Origin: Aradus depressus
Taxonomy: Eukaryota; Arthropoda; Insecta; Hemiptera; Aradidae
Length of the DNA stretch: 64,000 bases
NCBI GenBank assembly: GCA_963662175.1
Contig: OY759214.1
Coordinates: 99,348,115 to 99,412,114, forward strand
Direction: 5' to 3'
Made by a program: the position numbers and the translations under genes. Below, in pieces: positions 9,771 through 20,559 of this stretch; position 1 is the first letter of the stretch; the number at the start of each line of letters is the position of its first letter. The notes under the pieces were generated by a model. That model was not told where the DNA came from, ran no database searches, and saw only the letters and a list, made by a program, of their open reading frames with translations.

Positions 9771-10105
9771 CCTATATTTGCATAGTGATTCACACTGGTA
9801 AAAAAAGTCTATGTTAAGAAACTATGAATTCTGAAATCCATCACTAAAACTCTCTTTCCTTAAAAAAAAAAAAAAATCCTAGTTAGAATAATATAACATT
9901 ATGTATGTACGTACATACTTTTATCCTAAGTCGCCGTGCAAATATTAGAAAATGCATCTAAAGGAGGGGGGGCGGGTTCGAACTTTGTGACAAGGGTGGT
10001 CTTGAAAAATGTAACGCAATGCGAAAAAAAAGATACATATATGTAGGTATATACATTTTCATTATTTCACTAGTCTATTAATAATATAAAAAAAATAATG
10101 TTAAT
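9771..10105. other. Nothing recognised
   Basis: Short AT-rich spacer with a poly-A run at about 9,862 and a G-rich patch at 9,964. No gene signature. Confidence 0.4.
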
Positions 10106-10113
10106 GTTATAAT

Positions 10114-11313
10114 TAGGGCTCGGATGTTTATGCAATTAAAAATTTGAGCATAAAATATGCATTTATTTTTGATAAATATGCAGGTAAAACAAAAAAAAAT
10201 ATGCACAATCAAATAAATTTTTTATTATAATAAACACAAACTAATTAAAAAAGGTTATAAGAAAAAAGTTATTCATTTTTAAAATTGTTGGCAACAACAT
10301 ACCATCCTCAAATTTACAAAAGTAAAACTTTGCCGATCGGACCTCAACATTTTTTTATATCTACTAAATGATCTTTCAACGTCCACTGAAGTCACCAGAG
10401 CACGTTTAAACGTCGCTAATTCAGAAGGGCTGAACAGCATATCTTCTTCCTCCATGGTTCCCTTAAGAATGTACTAATCGTTCGTAAATTTTCAAGTCCC
10501 GGAATTTTTTTAAAAACATCCTCTACTTTTTGATGTATTTTTGAACTGTAAGGTCCTTGGATATTTTTTAGTTTTCTTACAGCATCCTCTACCAATGCTA
10601 AGCTTTCTGACAGCAATAAATTTTGTGTTTCTAGGGTTTTTATGGTTTCGACTAAAAACCCAACGTTTGTCGAAATGAAGCATAAATTATTTTTCAAAGA
10701 AGTTTTATGGAGTAAATTTTTGACTTTTTGTATTGACACCGCTGCTACATCATCCAGTTTAGAAACCACATTTTTAATTTTGTCGAAATTTATTGAGTAG
10801 TAATGGGTTGCTTCTAGCCATGTTCCCCATCTTGTGATAATAGGTTCAGGAGGTAAATTTAATTCTGGGTAGGTCTCTTTTAATAGTTTTACTCGACACG
10901 GCGCTTTCAGGAAGATTTTTTTCACATTGGAAACTTTGTTTGGGAATTAAAGGAAGGGGAGGAGATTTTCAGAATTTGAACATCCATCAAACTTCCTAGA
11001 AAATTAAAGCCGCGACTTTTCTTGGTGTTCTTCGTTTCTTACTCAGCATTAATTCTTTTTCGGCTCTAAACTTTTTTTTTTTTTTTCAAGAAATGAAAAA
11101 ATTGGTGCAACATAATATGCAGTTAAAATATGCAAAAACCACTGAAATATGCATTTATGGTCAAATATGCATTTATGGTCAAATATGCAGACATATGCAA
11201 AATAAAAGCTGCTTTAATCGAACCGTTTTGGTCCAAAACATGTTTTAAAAGTCATAATAGTGATCTACGGAGCAGAGATAAAAATATGCAAATGCATTAA
11301 CATCCGAGCCCTA
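10114..11313 (-). mobile_element. hAT element with terminal repeats and 8-bp duplication
   Basis: The left end TAGGGCTCGGATGTTTATGC and the right end, read in reverse, TAGGGCTCGGATGTTAATGC form terminal inverted repeats. The octamer GTTATAAT flanks both sides exactly (10106-10113 and 11314-11321), the hAT target-duplication length. Many ATATGCA words cluster inside both ends (10,150-10,210 and 11,110-11,300), a plausible set of transposase binding sites. The inside holds only a damaged transposase C-terminus. Confidence 0.93.
10290..10925 (-). pseudogene. hAT transposase C-terminal part, frameshifted
   Basis: The frame at 10416-10925 contains LPPEPIITRWGTWLEATHYY, the stretch before the C-terminal domain in insect hAT proteins, and then a long helical region. 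Near 10,416 the frame breaks. In another frame downstream, residues resembling the hAT dimerisation tail appear (SVDVERSFSRYKKMLRSDR). The N-terminal BED finger and first catalytic part are missing from this 1.2-kb element, so it cannot be autonomous. Confidence 0.8.
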
Positions 11314-11418
11314 GTTATAATATATTTCAAATGTCTGTTATAAATGTCAACGGTGAATCACCGGCTATGTACTTCCCCAACATTAATTAATCAATTACAT
11401 TTTCGCTCTCCCTCTAAA

Positions 11419-11908
11419 TAGGCCAAGCAAATTAGACTTTTGCCTGGAAATAATTGGTAGAGTTATGGAAACTGTTTTAATCACTTATTTAGACCTCTAA
11501 TATGAGTAGTTTGAGTTTTGCCCCAATTTCCCAGTGGAGCGTATGTCGTGACGTTGGAAAAACCTCGAAATTTTCGGACTATTTTAGATTTTTCTCGAAT
11601 AGCTCCTAAACTAAGCACTTTATCAAAAACTTTATTTTCGAAAGTGTTCAGCATTAAATTCTGCTTATAAAAAGTACTATAACATTATATTTTGATCAAG
11701 TAGTTTTATATAAACGATACGTCGAAATATGGCAAATTTTTACACTTTTTGAAAAAACACATTTCTTTACTATAAAACGTAAAATATCTATGAAACTACG
11801 AACTTTAGAACGAAATGTCATAGAGTAAAAGTTGTAGACCATCAAATTGTCATAAAAACATAGCCCCCCCTCCCCACCACAATGTAAAATCGCGCAGTAG
11901 CTCATTTT
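11419..11908 (+). repeat. Left long inverted arm
   Basis: It contains CCAGTGGAGCGTATGTCGTG, GATACGTCGAAATATGGCAA and CGCGCAGTAGCTCATTTT, each found reversed in the right arm. The arm has CCCCCCTCCCCACC where the right arm has long G runs. Confidence 0.85.
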
Positions 11909-12249
11909 CCACTTTTTTAAATATTGCCTGGTTATTTTTTAATTACTTTTCTCTACCAGCGGTCGCGGATTACAGAATTTGGCTTCGGAGGCCGCCATAA
12001 ATTTAAATAAAAAAATATAATTAAAAACCAGTAACGCTACACAATTTATTTTATCCCTAACTCCAGCTATTAATAATAAATGTTGTTATTTAGAATATAA
12101 AATACACCCAACTATTATTAAGCAGCCAATTATTTTATTATTGTGTAAAAAAAAAAGCAAATTATATTTATTTTTAGTTCAGATGTGTTCAATTGAAATT
12201 CGCTATGGTCAATAAAAGAAGGGATTTGAGAATAGTTTGGTGGTGAAGC

Positions 12250-13062
12250 ACTGTCCTCCATAATAACAAAGTATGTAGATACATCAAGCATTGGTATGGT
12301 AAAGGAACAATAATTGTGTTTGATGGATACCCTGATGCAGCATGTGACAAAAATACGAAATCATCCGAGAGGCTTCGCAGGACCATTAAAAAATCAGCGC
12401 CATAAGTTACATTTGAAGAAGGGACGTCAATAACATTGTCAAAAGAAGTATTTCTTTTGAATGAACAAAATAAAAAGTGCCTAATTTCATTACTGGTTTC
12501 AAGACTTGAAGCGGAGGATTTCAAAGTTAGACAAGCTGCTGAGGATGCTGATGATTTAATCGTAGCTAGTGCTATTGAAGTTGCTCAGCTGTCTCATGAG
12601 TGTGTGGTTATTGTTGGGGAGGACACTGACCTTCTTTTAATTTTGACTGCTTCAGCCCCTATGTGTACCAACATTTTTTTACTAAAGCCTGGCAAAGGCA
12701 AGCAAGACGATGTTGTCTATTCTCCCTTGCTCTACAAGTTTTCCTCTATTTCGAAAAACAACATACTATTTCTCCATGCTTTTAGTGGCTGCGACACTAC
12801 GTCATCATTTTTCGGTAAAGGAAAACTGAAATTCCTGAAGACATTGGAAATCAACTCAAACCTGCTAAAAGCAGCAAAAGTGTTTAGCAAATCTAATGCT
12901 ACTGCCGATGAGGTTGACGAGGCAGGGAAGAAATGCATAGCAGTCCTTTATGGAAATGATTCCAAGCAATTAAATGTATTGCGGTACGAAATGTTCGAAA
13001 AATTATTAACCAAGACCTCATTTAATCTTGCCTCTTTAATAAGTAATATTGTTAGTTATTAA
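12250..13062 (+). pseudogene. FEN/XPG-I (PIN-like) nuclease-like gene, damaged
   Basis: A degenerate start (KVCRYIKHWYGKGTI, IVFDGYPDAACD) reads in one frame up to an in-frame TAA near 12,400, then continues as the long frame from 12,436. Acidic motifs resemble the flap-endonuclease I region: EDADDLIVASAIE, VIVGEDTDLLLIL and HAFSGCDTTSSFFGKGK, the same order as the EAEA, SED-x-D and GCD signatures. The C-terminus FNLASL then runs into intron-like sequence. The next exon at 13,199 continues the protein in frame 0 after a cag acceptor, but no clean donor is visible. The family is familiar from repetitive insect and cnidarian proteins of unknown role. The link to nuclease activity is inferred. 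Confidence 0.65.
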
Positions 13063-13198
13063 TTTATGAGTCCCACGTTTATCATTATAATTAATTTTAA
13101 ATACAGTTGTCCACAAAATTGTAGTTTACCTACCCATATAATATTTTTGTTAATTAATTTTAATTTTTTTTATATAACATAAAATTACGCATTTTCAG

Positions 13199-13549
13199 GT
13201 GCAAGCTTGGAAAAACAACCCACTCGACCCACTTCAATGGGGATGGAAGACGGGAAATTTAGGCCTTAGACCAGTAACCACTACTGAAGAAGTAGCACCT
13301 CTGGAACTCCTGAAAACGATATGCTGCACATCCTCTAAAGGCTGCCTTGGAGCTTGCTCATGCAGAAAAAATGGGATGAAGTGCACCACCATTTGTAAAT
13401 TATGCAAAGGCCAGTCGTGCACAAATGCCGAAACAGAAAACCAGATTCTTGGAAACTGACGACTTCGACCTAGATTATGATGACTACCTGCAGGAAGGAA
13501 GTAGAGAAGACCGTAATGATGATTACGGAATATGGAAGAGATGGAAAAA
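13199..13549 (+). pseudogene. CXC-like Cys-rich exon of the same gene
   Basis: After the acceptor (acgcattttcag) the frame reads VQAWKNNPLDPLQWGWKTG, then a Cys cluster: ICCTSSKGCLGACSCRKNG followed by MKCTTICKLCKGQSC. That spacing (CC, GC, CSC-x4-KC, C-x2-C, SC) resembles the tesmin/TSO1 CXC type of zinc-binding DNA-binding motif. The frame stops at 13,459. Acidic residues (DDFDLDYDDYLQEG) continue in another frame to about 13,549, so a late frameshift is likely. Pairing of a FEN-like region with a CXC-like tail in an inverted-repeat element suggests the two make one protein that binds and cuts DNA. Confidence 0.6.
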
Positions 13550-13822
13550 TTAGAGTCGATATTAACACTACCAACTTCGTCCAAACGTCTTAAGAAATAG
13601 AACACTGAATTAAATAATGATTTTACACAACTATAAGTAATTAAAATGTATCATAATAAATTTGAGCGTAATTAAACCTAAAAAGTATTTAAATATTTCA
13701 GTAACCAATTTTATATAATTATACGTTACTTGATATTACTCGATAACTATTGCGAGTATTTATTCATTATTAATAAAAATTAAAAATATGAAGATGTGCT
13801 TGTGGGGGGGGGGGGGGTGTGC

Positions 13823-14279
13823 TAATGAGCTACTGCGCGATTTTACATTGTGGTGGGGGGGGGGGGGGGTACGTTTTTATGACAATTTGATGGTCTACAA
13901 CTTTACGTTTTATAGTAAAAAAATGTGTTTTTTCAAAAAGTGTAAAAATTTGCCATATTTCGACGTATCGTTTATATAAAACTACTTGATCAAAATATAA
14001 TGTCATAGTACTTTTTAGAAGCAGAATTTAATGTTGAACACTTTCGAAAATAACAAAGTTTTTGATAAAACGCTTAGTTTATGAGATATTCGAGAAAACC
14101 CTAAAATAGTCCGAAAACTTCGAGGTTTATCGAACGTCACGACATACGCTCCACTGGGAAATCGGGGCAAAACTCTAACTACTCATATTAGAGGTCTAAA
14201 TAAATGATTAAAGCAGTTTCCCGAACTCCACCAATTATTTCCAGGCACACCATTTTTTGGAGCTAATTTGCTTGGCCTA
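13823..14279 (-). repeat. Right long inverted arm
   Basis: Mirror of 11,419-11,908: GAGCTACTGCGCGATTTTAC, TTTGCCATATTTCGACGTAT, CGTCACGACATACGCTCCAC and, last, CTAATTTGCTTGGCCTA. It carries poly-G runs of 14 (13,804-13,817, just outside) and 15 (13,855-13,869). Confidence 0.85.
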
Positions 14280-14830
14280 AAAGCCAATCGACCGTTTGGG
14301 CTAAAACTCAATATTTGACTTCTGAATCCTCATATTAAATGTTGTATCGATACATTCATTACATTCGCAGTTACTAAGGTATTTCAGTCGAGTCCCCCCC
14401 CCTTCCCTCCGACCTATTTTGCGGACAATTAATAGTTGCCTTATGGGTTTGAATTTAAATATGAAATCTTATATCGATACATTCAGTTACATCTGGAGTT
14501 ATTGGGATTTTTAAGTTGAGCCCCCTCCCCTTCGGTGGATTTCGCTGAAAATTAATAGATGTTGTCCTCAGAGGGTTCTGGATACACATATAAACTTTCG
14601 TTATTATCATTCATTCTATCGGGAGTGGTCGTGTTCACACTCACACAAACCGAGATTTTTTTTTTTTCATTTTGAAGTATGGAGGTCGGAAAATATGAAG
14701 TTCCGTTGAAAAATTCAAATCGAATATCTGACTGATTACATAACTTCCTTTATACTTTGGATCGTTGGGGTAAAAAAAAAAAAAAAGGAAGTAAAAAAAA
14801 AACCTTTGGAGAGAAGTGAATAACAACAAG
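14280..14830 (-). repeat. Family C dispersed repeat, interrupted copy
   Basis: Read on minus: the ATGTAATCAGTCAGATATTC start, then tandem sub-blocks of about 110-120 bp, each with AATGAATGTATCGAT-like and CAGCGAAATC-like words and a C- or G-rich spacer. Its other edge, with TGTACTTCCCCAACATTA, lies at about 11,365-11,418 on the far side of the FEN-like element, which therefore inserted into it. Other copies: 19,752-20,235, 27,093-27,214, 28,034-28,900, 30,590-31,270, 32,630-32,745 and 37,370-37,600. Confidence 0.7.
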
Positions 14831-15021
14831 CAACATGGCCGCTCTAATTCAATTATACAACTGACCCAAGACTCATACCTGCCTCTAGGCTAGCTGTTAT
14901 CTAAACCAAAACACAGGTGGCTTTTTTTGTTTGCCCCCAGGTGTTATTTGTTTAAGATCCAGGACTTAGGTTTAAAAAAATTGTGGAAAACCCGTTATAA
15001 GTTGGATCATCATATAAACTA

Positions 15022-15170
15022 GGGGGCCATGGTGTCCGTGCGGACTAGAGCGTAGGGCTTTGGTCTCACCATGGTTTGCGGGTTCGAATCCCGTCCGGGA
15101 GTGAGTTTTTATTTTCTAGATAGAACTCCCTCCCGGGGTCATGGATTTTTAGCAAAAAAAAAAAAAAAAT
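15022..15170 (+). mobile_element. SINE B copy, truncated 3' end
   Basis: GGGGGCCATGGTGTCCGTGC, then GCGGGTTCGAATCCCGTCCG (B box) and CTCCCTCCCGGGGTCATGGA, ending in a 16-A run. The head resembles a class II (Ser/Leu-like) tRNA. This copy lacks the middle CGCATGGT piece found in others. Confidence 0.85.
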
Positions 15171-15290
15171 CATAGGAACTACAAAATAATATTTTGAATC
15201 CTTTTAACATGTATTCATAGGAGTAAAAAAACTTAAACTTTAATGGCCAGAATAACCTATAAATAATGGATAAATAATTCCTAACTATAA

Positions 15291-15876
15291 AAGATCAATT
15301 AAATCTGTGAAGTATAATTAACAGTTAGAATATATATGGCAGTCTTATTTTTGCCGTCATGATTCCTATGTGACATTCGCTATGTAAATAAATAAAAAAA
15401 AAATAAAAATATATATGAAATATAATTAACAATTAAAATATATGAAATATAATTAACATAGTAACACAAAATATGTTTTTTTAGAGGGCGCCGGTAACTC
15501 TATGGTATGCTTGATTACTTAATGAGCTCAAGATCGCCGTTTGAAGCCCGGCTGGGGCCCTTTAGTCCAGTCAAATTATCAGAAATGGTTACAAAAATTA
15601 GGTTAGTTTAAAGTTTTCAAAAATTCAAGTTTTCTAATTCCCCCCACCACCGCTGGCGCCGCCATCTTGAAAAAACCGCTACATTTTTGGGCTGTTTTTT
15701 CCAAATATCTCCTAAAGTATCGGTCTGACAAAAGAATAGGTATATGAAGTATTTTTTTTTTACTTACCTATTTAAATTATCTAAGTTTTGAGACCAATAC
15801 GAAAGTTGTAGCTGTAATACTTCCCGAGATAAAGCTCTTTGAATTTTAAGATTTTTTCCAAAAAATATGAAAAGTT
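15291..15876 (+). repeat. Left inverted arm with captured SINE A head
   Basis: It includes a tRNA-like SINE A head at 15,483-15,565 (GAGGGCGCCGGTAACTCTAT, then GAAGCCCGGCTGGGGCCCTT) that stops where the rest of SINE A would begin and runs into TAGTCCAGTCAAATTATCAG. The same junction is in the right arm, so capture predates the duplication of the arms or was spread by arm homogenisation. Confidence 0.8.
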
Positions 15877-15885
15877 CAAACAGAA

Positions 15886-16101
15886 TTATTTATAATTTAT
15901 AGACTGTGGCATATCCTCCGATGAGGAACTATTTTCTGCGACATAGTTCGGATCGTCAGAGTAATCATCACTTGAAAATAGCCTTTCTTTCTCAGACTCT
16001 ACACTTTCTGATTCACAAATTCTATTTTGAAGAGCCATTTCAATAATTCGACGTGTACATTCCGATACGCGACGAGACATTTTAGAAAAACAATTGTTCA
16101 C
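15886..16101 (-). CDS. Small acidic frame, possible transposase N-terminus
   Basis: A 71-codon frame with a methionine start: MSRRVSECTRRIIEMAL follows a short leader, then a Ser/Glu/Asp-rich stretch (SSDDYSDDPNYVAENSSSSE). Similar acidic N-termini precede the Cys/His region in proteins of this transposase type. However, this frame lies downstream of the main transposase fragment on the same strand, so it is a rearranged piece or a separate small gene. Confidence 0.4.
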   Translation of the reverse strand: MNNCFSKMSRRVSECTRRIIEMALQNRICESESVESEKERLFSSDDYSDDPNYVAENSSSSEDMPQSINYK

Positions 16102-16774
16102 AAAGCACTAAAACACCTACTATAGGCAAATGAATAAAAACTGATTCCATTTACAGACGATTCCCAGAACCCTCCCCTCTCTCACATTTATCCTTTTAAT
16201 TGAATCAGTTTTTCAATTTCGTTTTTCGACACAAGGTTTTAGGAATATTGTCTCAAGTGGGGTTATTCGTCTTAATTTAATTTCTGCTGATTGTCCCCAG
16301 GGAACGCAGCGGGCGTAGCAACGCCCGCTCAATAAATTACGCGTTTTCTCCCAATAAACGCGTTTCCTGGGCATCTGAGCTCTATACACTTACTTATAAC
16401 AATAAAATAAATCGAAATATGCGTTAAAACAAACATGGTCCCACGGGAAATTTTTCGGATTTCGCCTTGACCCCAATAAAAAATATTCGTATTTTGCGCC
16501 GGTCCCAGGAAGAAATAGCCACATTTTGCCTTGGTCGTTAAAGTGTTAAATATTTACTTTAATTAACAAAATATCATCATCTATATATAATTATGTATTA
16601 TTCATGATGTATTTATAATATGCATTTAATCATACATAATAATAAATATAATTGACAGAAGTACTGAAAATATATGAGGAGTTTGGAGCCAGAGCGGACC
16701 AACTGGTTGAAACTGAACAGGAAGAAAATGGCAATTGAAAATTGAACTCAATGTACTCGTACATTTTGTCATCT

Positions 16775-17116
16775 AGAGGGCGCCGGTAGCTCAGTGGTAT
16801 GCGTGCTTGACTTCTGAGCTCAAGGTCGTGGGTTCGTAGCCCGACCGAGGCCCTTAGTTTATTTTATCTGGGAGGTAAAATAAACTTAAGCACGCCGTCC
16901 TTCGGATGGGACGTTAAGCGATGGTTCCGAGCCTGTACGATGTCAGGTACTCGTTAAAGACCCTAGATGAATAAAAAATTTAGGGTAGGCAAAATTTAGG
17001 ACTCCCACAGTAGAGTCGGGCTCATGTCCACCAGAGTGACGAAAGAGCGCTCTGGTAGTAGGCGATATGACCTCGTAGTTAAAGCCCGGGCATGAGTCAT
17101 AAAACCTAACCTAACC
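16775..17116 (+). mobile_element. SINE A, full length with 13-bp target duplication
   Basis: The best copy in the window: AGAGGGCGCCGGTAGCTCAG, A box, GGGTTCGTAGCCC B box, CACGCCGTCCTTCGGATGGG, GTCAGGTACTCGTTAAAGAC, AGAGTCGGGCTCATGTCCAC, GCGATATGACCTCGTAG, and the tail CATAAAACCTAACCTAAC without poly-A. CATTTTGTCATCT repeats on both sides (16762-16774 and 17117-17129), so it integrated by a LINE-type target-primed route. It sits inside the 15,291-19,743 element and is therefore younger than that element. Confidence 0.95.
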
Positions 17117-17482
17117 CATTTTGTCATCTCCATAAATGGGCCCCAAATATTTATTTATATTTGAAATTTTAGAATAGTATTGGATGACTGATCCCTTTTT
17201 GTGTTCTATAAAGTTTTTGAAGGAATTTCTCAAAATAAAAAAATTATGTTGGATGGTCCACTCTGGCTTTCAGAGTTATTTTCGGAATTTGTTTGGGTCG
17301 AAATAATAAAAGATCTTTTACTGTATTCTAAATTTTATTATACTTTCCTTAATCAAGAATAACATTAAAATATCAACTGTACATATAAATGACAATAGCT
17401 CCAAAACAAAATTTTACAATTTAGAATTTTTTTTTAAATTTGAGAAAGACGATTGCCAGAATAATATTATAAACGACTAAAG

Positions 17483-18527
17483 TCAATCGTCGTCCTCCCT
17501 GCTTAGTGAAACTGTTTCATCAACGTTTTTGACACACAGAAAATTTTGATAAAATGGGTGATGCACTGGCGGTATGAATTCCAATAGAGACAGCAAATCC
17601 TTCTTTTTCTCATTGTTTATTTTATGCCCAATGGGGTATAAAACTGGCAATGGTAGAATGAGGTCTTCTAAAACCCATTTCCTTTTCCGTAAATTAATGT
17701 GGTTAATGGCATCCAGTGTGCTACTACCATAGCTATATCCGACTATGAATGGACTCTCTATGTCATAGCTAAGACGAAGAATGCGCAGCCATTCTACCTT
17801 TGTGTCTTCCATGCTAATTTTTCTATTTACAGTTGCTTTCTGCAGTGGTTCAATCGAACAAAAATCTTGAGATTTCATTTGTATGACTTTAAATGTTTTT
17901 TTTTTTTTCTTTGCTGAGCGAATAACATCAACCCAATGTTCTGGAACATAAATATTACTATGAAACCTTTTATTTTTTTCTACCATACCAAAATCCGTGT
18001 CACTGACCATAAATCAATGGCCGCTGACTAAAAATTTATGTTCCAGATGTTCTATTGTAAACTCAGGAGATTGAACTAGTAATAAGCAGAAGATTTTGAT
18101 ATTCCTGTTCTGCCCTCCACAACCGTCTGAGTACATTATTACATGTTTAGTTGTTACGAAGTTTTTAAAATAATGTAAAAGGCAGGAGGCAATTTCTTCC
18201 GGACCTCGAGAAGCTAATGACTCGTCCCATAAATACATAAAAGCCTCATTGGAACGCAAATTTTGAACAGGGTGGAACAAAACTGTCGTGGCTAGAAATG
18301 TGGGGCACCAGATGAAAGATACCTAGCTGTGCTACATTCCTTCTCATCTCATCTGCATTAACTTCCTTCAAGAAAATCAAGAAAACAAGAGAATAGAAGG
18401 ATGGAAGTTTTAAGGAAAAACACAAAAAATGAACCATATAATATATGGTCATATTTTGTATATGAACCGTCATATTATGTATATGAACTTTTGAGATATT
18501 TTTTGGAGGATTATTTAAAAGCGACAT
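17483..18527 (-). pseudogene. GCGGQNRN-type DDE transposase-like gene, broken
   Basis: Read on minus: a poorly preserved region ends VNADEMRRNVAQLGIF, a frameshift follows near 18,270, then NLRSNEAFMYLWDESLASRG and VIMYSDGCGGQNRN (Asp in a D-G-C-x-x-Q-N-R-N box), then EHKFLVSGH. A single TGA follows GH where relatives have Ser, then MVSDTDFGMVEKN, which gives a second conserved Asp and Glu. The rest to 17,483 is basic then acidic (ends SLSREDDD). I recall this as a large animal family of unknown-function transposase-like proteins (DUF7869-type), which I cannot check here. At least one frameshift and one stop make it inactive. Confidence 0.7.
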
Positions 18528-19099
18528 AATTTAGCGCACACCTTCACAATAGCTTATTTAAAGACTGAGTTACAAATTTAAATTTAAAATAGTCGTAAAG
18601 TAATATTGAAGATATCGTAAAAATGCTAGATGGTCAATTTCCAGGCAATCCTGAGAGGTGAAGGTGTCTTAGTTCGTTGAATTGACTTTCAATTTAAAGA
18701 TATAAAGTAGCAACAAATAAATGACCTTCATAGCCGTTACAAGTTAGTGATAAATAAATAAAAATAAAAACAGGAAATATAAGATTCTATCTAAAGATGA
18801 GACTTCCGTGTTATAATATCCACAAATAGGGCCCTGGCTTTGGGATAATTCCACTCAGATAGCGCTGCTGTTCGTTGTAGACAAAGAACCAGAGTGGACC
18901 AAGCCGTATGATCCATTGTGACTTTGAAAATATATGCACAAAATACTTGTGGACTAAACTTAGAGTGCTGCTATCTATCACTGAAGTGAAGAAACTAAGT
19001 GATCCACACTGGTTTTGAAAGAGGGAACTATGCCAACATCAGGATGGTAATAACTCATTTTCCGAAAAATTGTGGGTTGGTCCGCTCTGGCTCCAAACG

Positions 19100-19743
19100 T
19101 AACTTTGCATATTTTTTGGAAAAAATGCTAAAATGCAAAGAGCTCTATTTCGGGAAGTATTACAGCTACAAGTTTCGTATTGGTCTCAAAACTTAGATAA
19201 TTTAAATAAGTTAAAAAAAAAACTTCATATATTTTTTGTTCAGACCGATACTTTAAGGGGATATTTGGTAAAAACAGGGACAAGTCCAAAAATGTAGCGG
19301 TTTTTCAAGATGGCGACGCCCGCGGTGGTGGGGGGGAATTAGAAAACTTGAATTTTTGAACACTGTACAGACCCAGACAACATACCGAAAAATTTAAACT
19401 ACCCTAATTTTTGTAACCATTTCTGACAATTTGACTGGACTAAAGGGCCTCAGCCGGGTTTCGAAACCGCGATCTTGAGCTCATTAAGTAATCAAGCATA
19501 CCATAGAGTTACCGGCGCCCTCTAAAAAAACATATTTTGTGTTACTATGTTAAATATATTTCATATATTTTTATTGTTAATTATATTTCATATATTTTAA
19601 TTGTTAATTATATTTCATATACATTTTTATTTTTTTTTATTTATTTACATAGCGTATGCCACATAGGCACCATGACGGTAAAAATAAGACTGCCATCATA
19701 TATATTCTAACTGTTAATTATACTTCAATTAGATTTAATTGCA
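19100..19743 (-). repeat. Right inverted arm with captured SINE A head
   Basis: Mirror of 15,291-15,876. The SINE head occupies 19,441-19,528 in reverse (GAGTTACCGGCGCCCTCT at its edge). TTTGACTGGACTAAAGGGCC in this arm matches the left-arm junction reversed. A related GACAATTTGACTGGAGTAC occurs just outside at about 19,751. Confidence 0.8.
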
Positions 19744-19751
19744 TTTTTAGG

Positions 19752-20235
19752 ACAATTTGACTGGAGTACTTAGTTTATTACTTTCCCAGCAATACGATGT
19801 ATAGAGGAAGTTACGTAATCGGTCAAAAATTCGATGCGGAGTTTTCAACGGAATTTCATGTTTCCCAACCTTTAGATTTCAAATATTTAAAAAAAAAAAA
19901 AAAATATATGGTCTCTCTGTGAACACGATAGCTCCCGATAGAATGAATGTAACGACACGAAATTTTATAAGTGAATCGAGAACCCTCTAACAAACGACAC
20001 CCATTGTTTTCAGTCAAATCGACCAAAGAGAAGAGGGGGTTAGGGGAGAGAGCTAACACAAACACTTTAATAACTGCTAATAGAAAGAATGTATGCACAT
20101 AACATTTCATGTGAATTCAAAACCCCATAAGGACGACACTTAGTAATTTTCAGCGGAATCGGCAGAAGGAATGGGGATTCGGAGTGGGGCTCAACTCAAA
20201 AATCAATTCTTATAGTTATTTAAAATAAAATCTAT
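19752..20235 (+). repeat. Family C dispersed repeat
   Basis: AGGAAGTTACGTAATCGGTC, a poly-A run at about 19,888, GTGAACACGATAGCTCCCGA, then two roughly 120-bp sub-blocks with AAACCCCATAAGGACGACAC and CAGCGGAATCGGCAGAAGG. Orientation is opposite to the 14,280-14,830 copy, so the two bracket the 15,291-19,743 element. Confidence 0.7.
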
Positions 20236-20559
20236 ATATATATAATTGTACAAAATAAGCAATATAGCAACTAAATAAAAATATACCAATAATATTTAAA
20301 TAATAAACATATAGGTACATGTTATTTAAATAAATAGTGCAAGCATTTGTTTTCTTTTTTTTATTGTCATATAAAGATGTGAACCCAAACTAAACAAACT
20401 ATAAATGGAGATTGACAACGCACTAAACAAACAGTTGCGGTTATGTCGACTTTATTAACCCTGGAGTTCTGAAAATATTGTTTACTTGCATTACACTGCT
20501 GCAGTTAGACATGTCCGATCTTGTACCTTCCTGTCCTGACAAGATGATCACAACAGAGA

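Larger units (their letters stand above)
11419..14279 (+). mobile_element. Long-inverted-repeat element carrying a FEN/PIN-like gene
   Basis: The ends begin TAGGCCAAGCAAATTAG on both strands, and roughly 460-490 bp arms mirror each other (11,419-11,908 and 13,823-14,279). AAA lies on each side (11416-11418 and 14280-14282), possibly a 3-bp duplication. The flanks join into continuous family C sequence, and an uninterrupted relative exists near 37,400-37,450, so this is a discrete insertion. The inside holds only the nuclease-like and Cys-rich reading frames. No standard transposase is visible. Confidence 0.7.
15291..19743 (-). mobile_element. Long-inverted-repeat element with GCGGQNRN-type transposase
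   Basis: Arms at 15,291-15,876 and 19,100-19,743 mirror each other over about 590-640 bp: AATTAAATCT, AGTATAATTAACAGTTAG, CACAAAATATGTTTTTTTAG, a SINE A head, ATTCAAGTTTTCTAATTCC, AAAACCGCTACATTTTTG and GAGACCAATACGAAAG. The inside contains a broken transposase on minus, a short acidic frame and a later SINE A insertion. Beyond the arms, family C copies lie on both sides in opposite orientation, so the symmetry may extend further. Confidence 0.75.

Noticed and set aside
16659..16738. Plus-strand terminal-exon-like frame after a cag acceptor (VLKIYEEFGARADQL, ending EENGN)
   Set aside because: It contains one of the repeated end motifs (GTTTGGAGCCAGAGCGGACC) of the surrounding transposon and has no AATAAA nearby, so I treat it as element sequence. 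It could still be a real exon.
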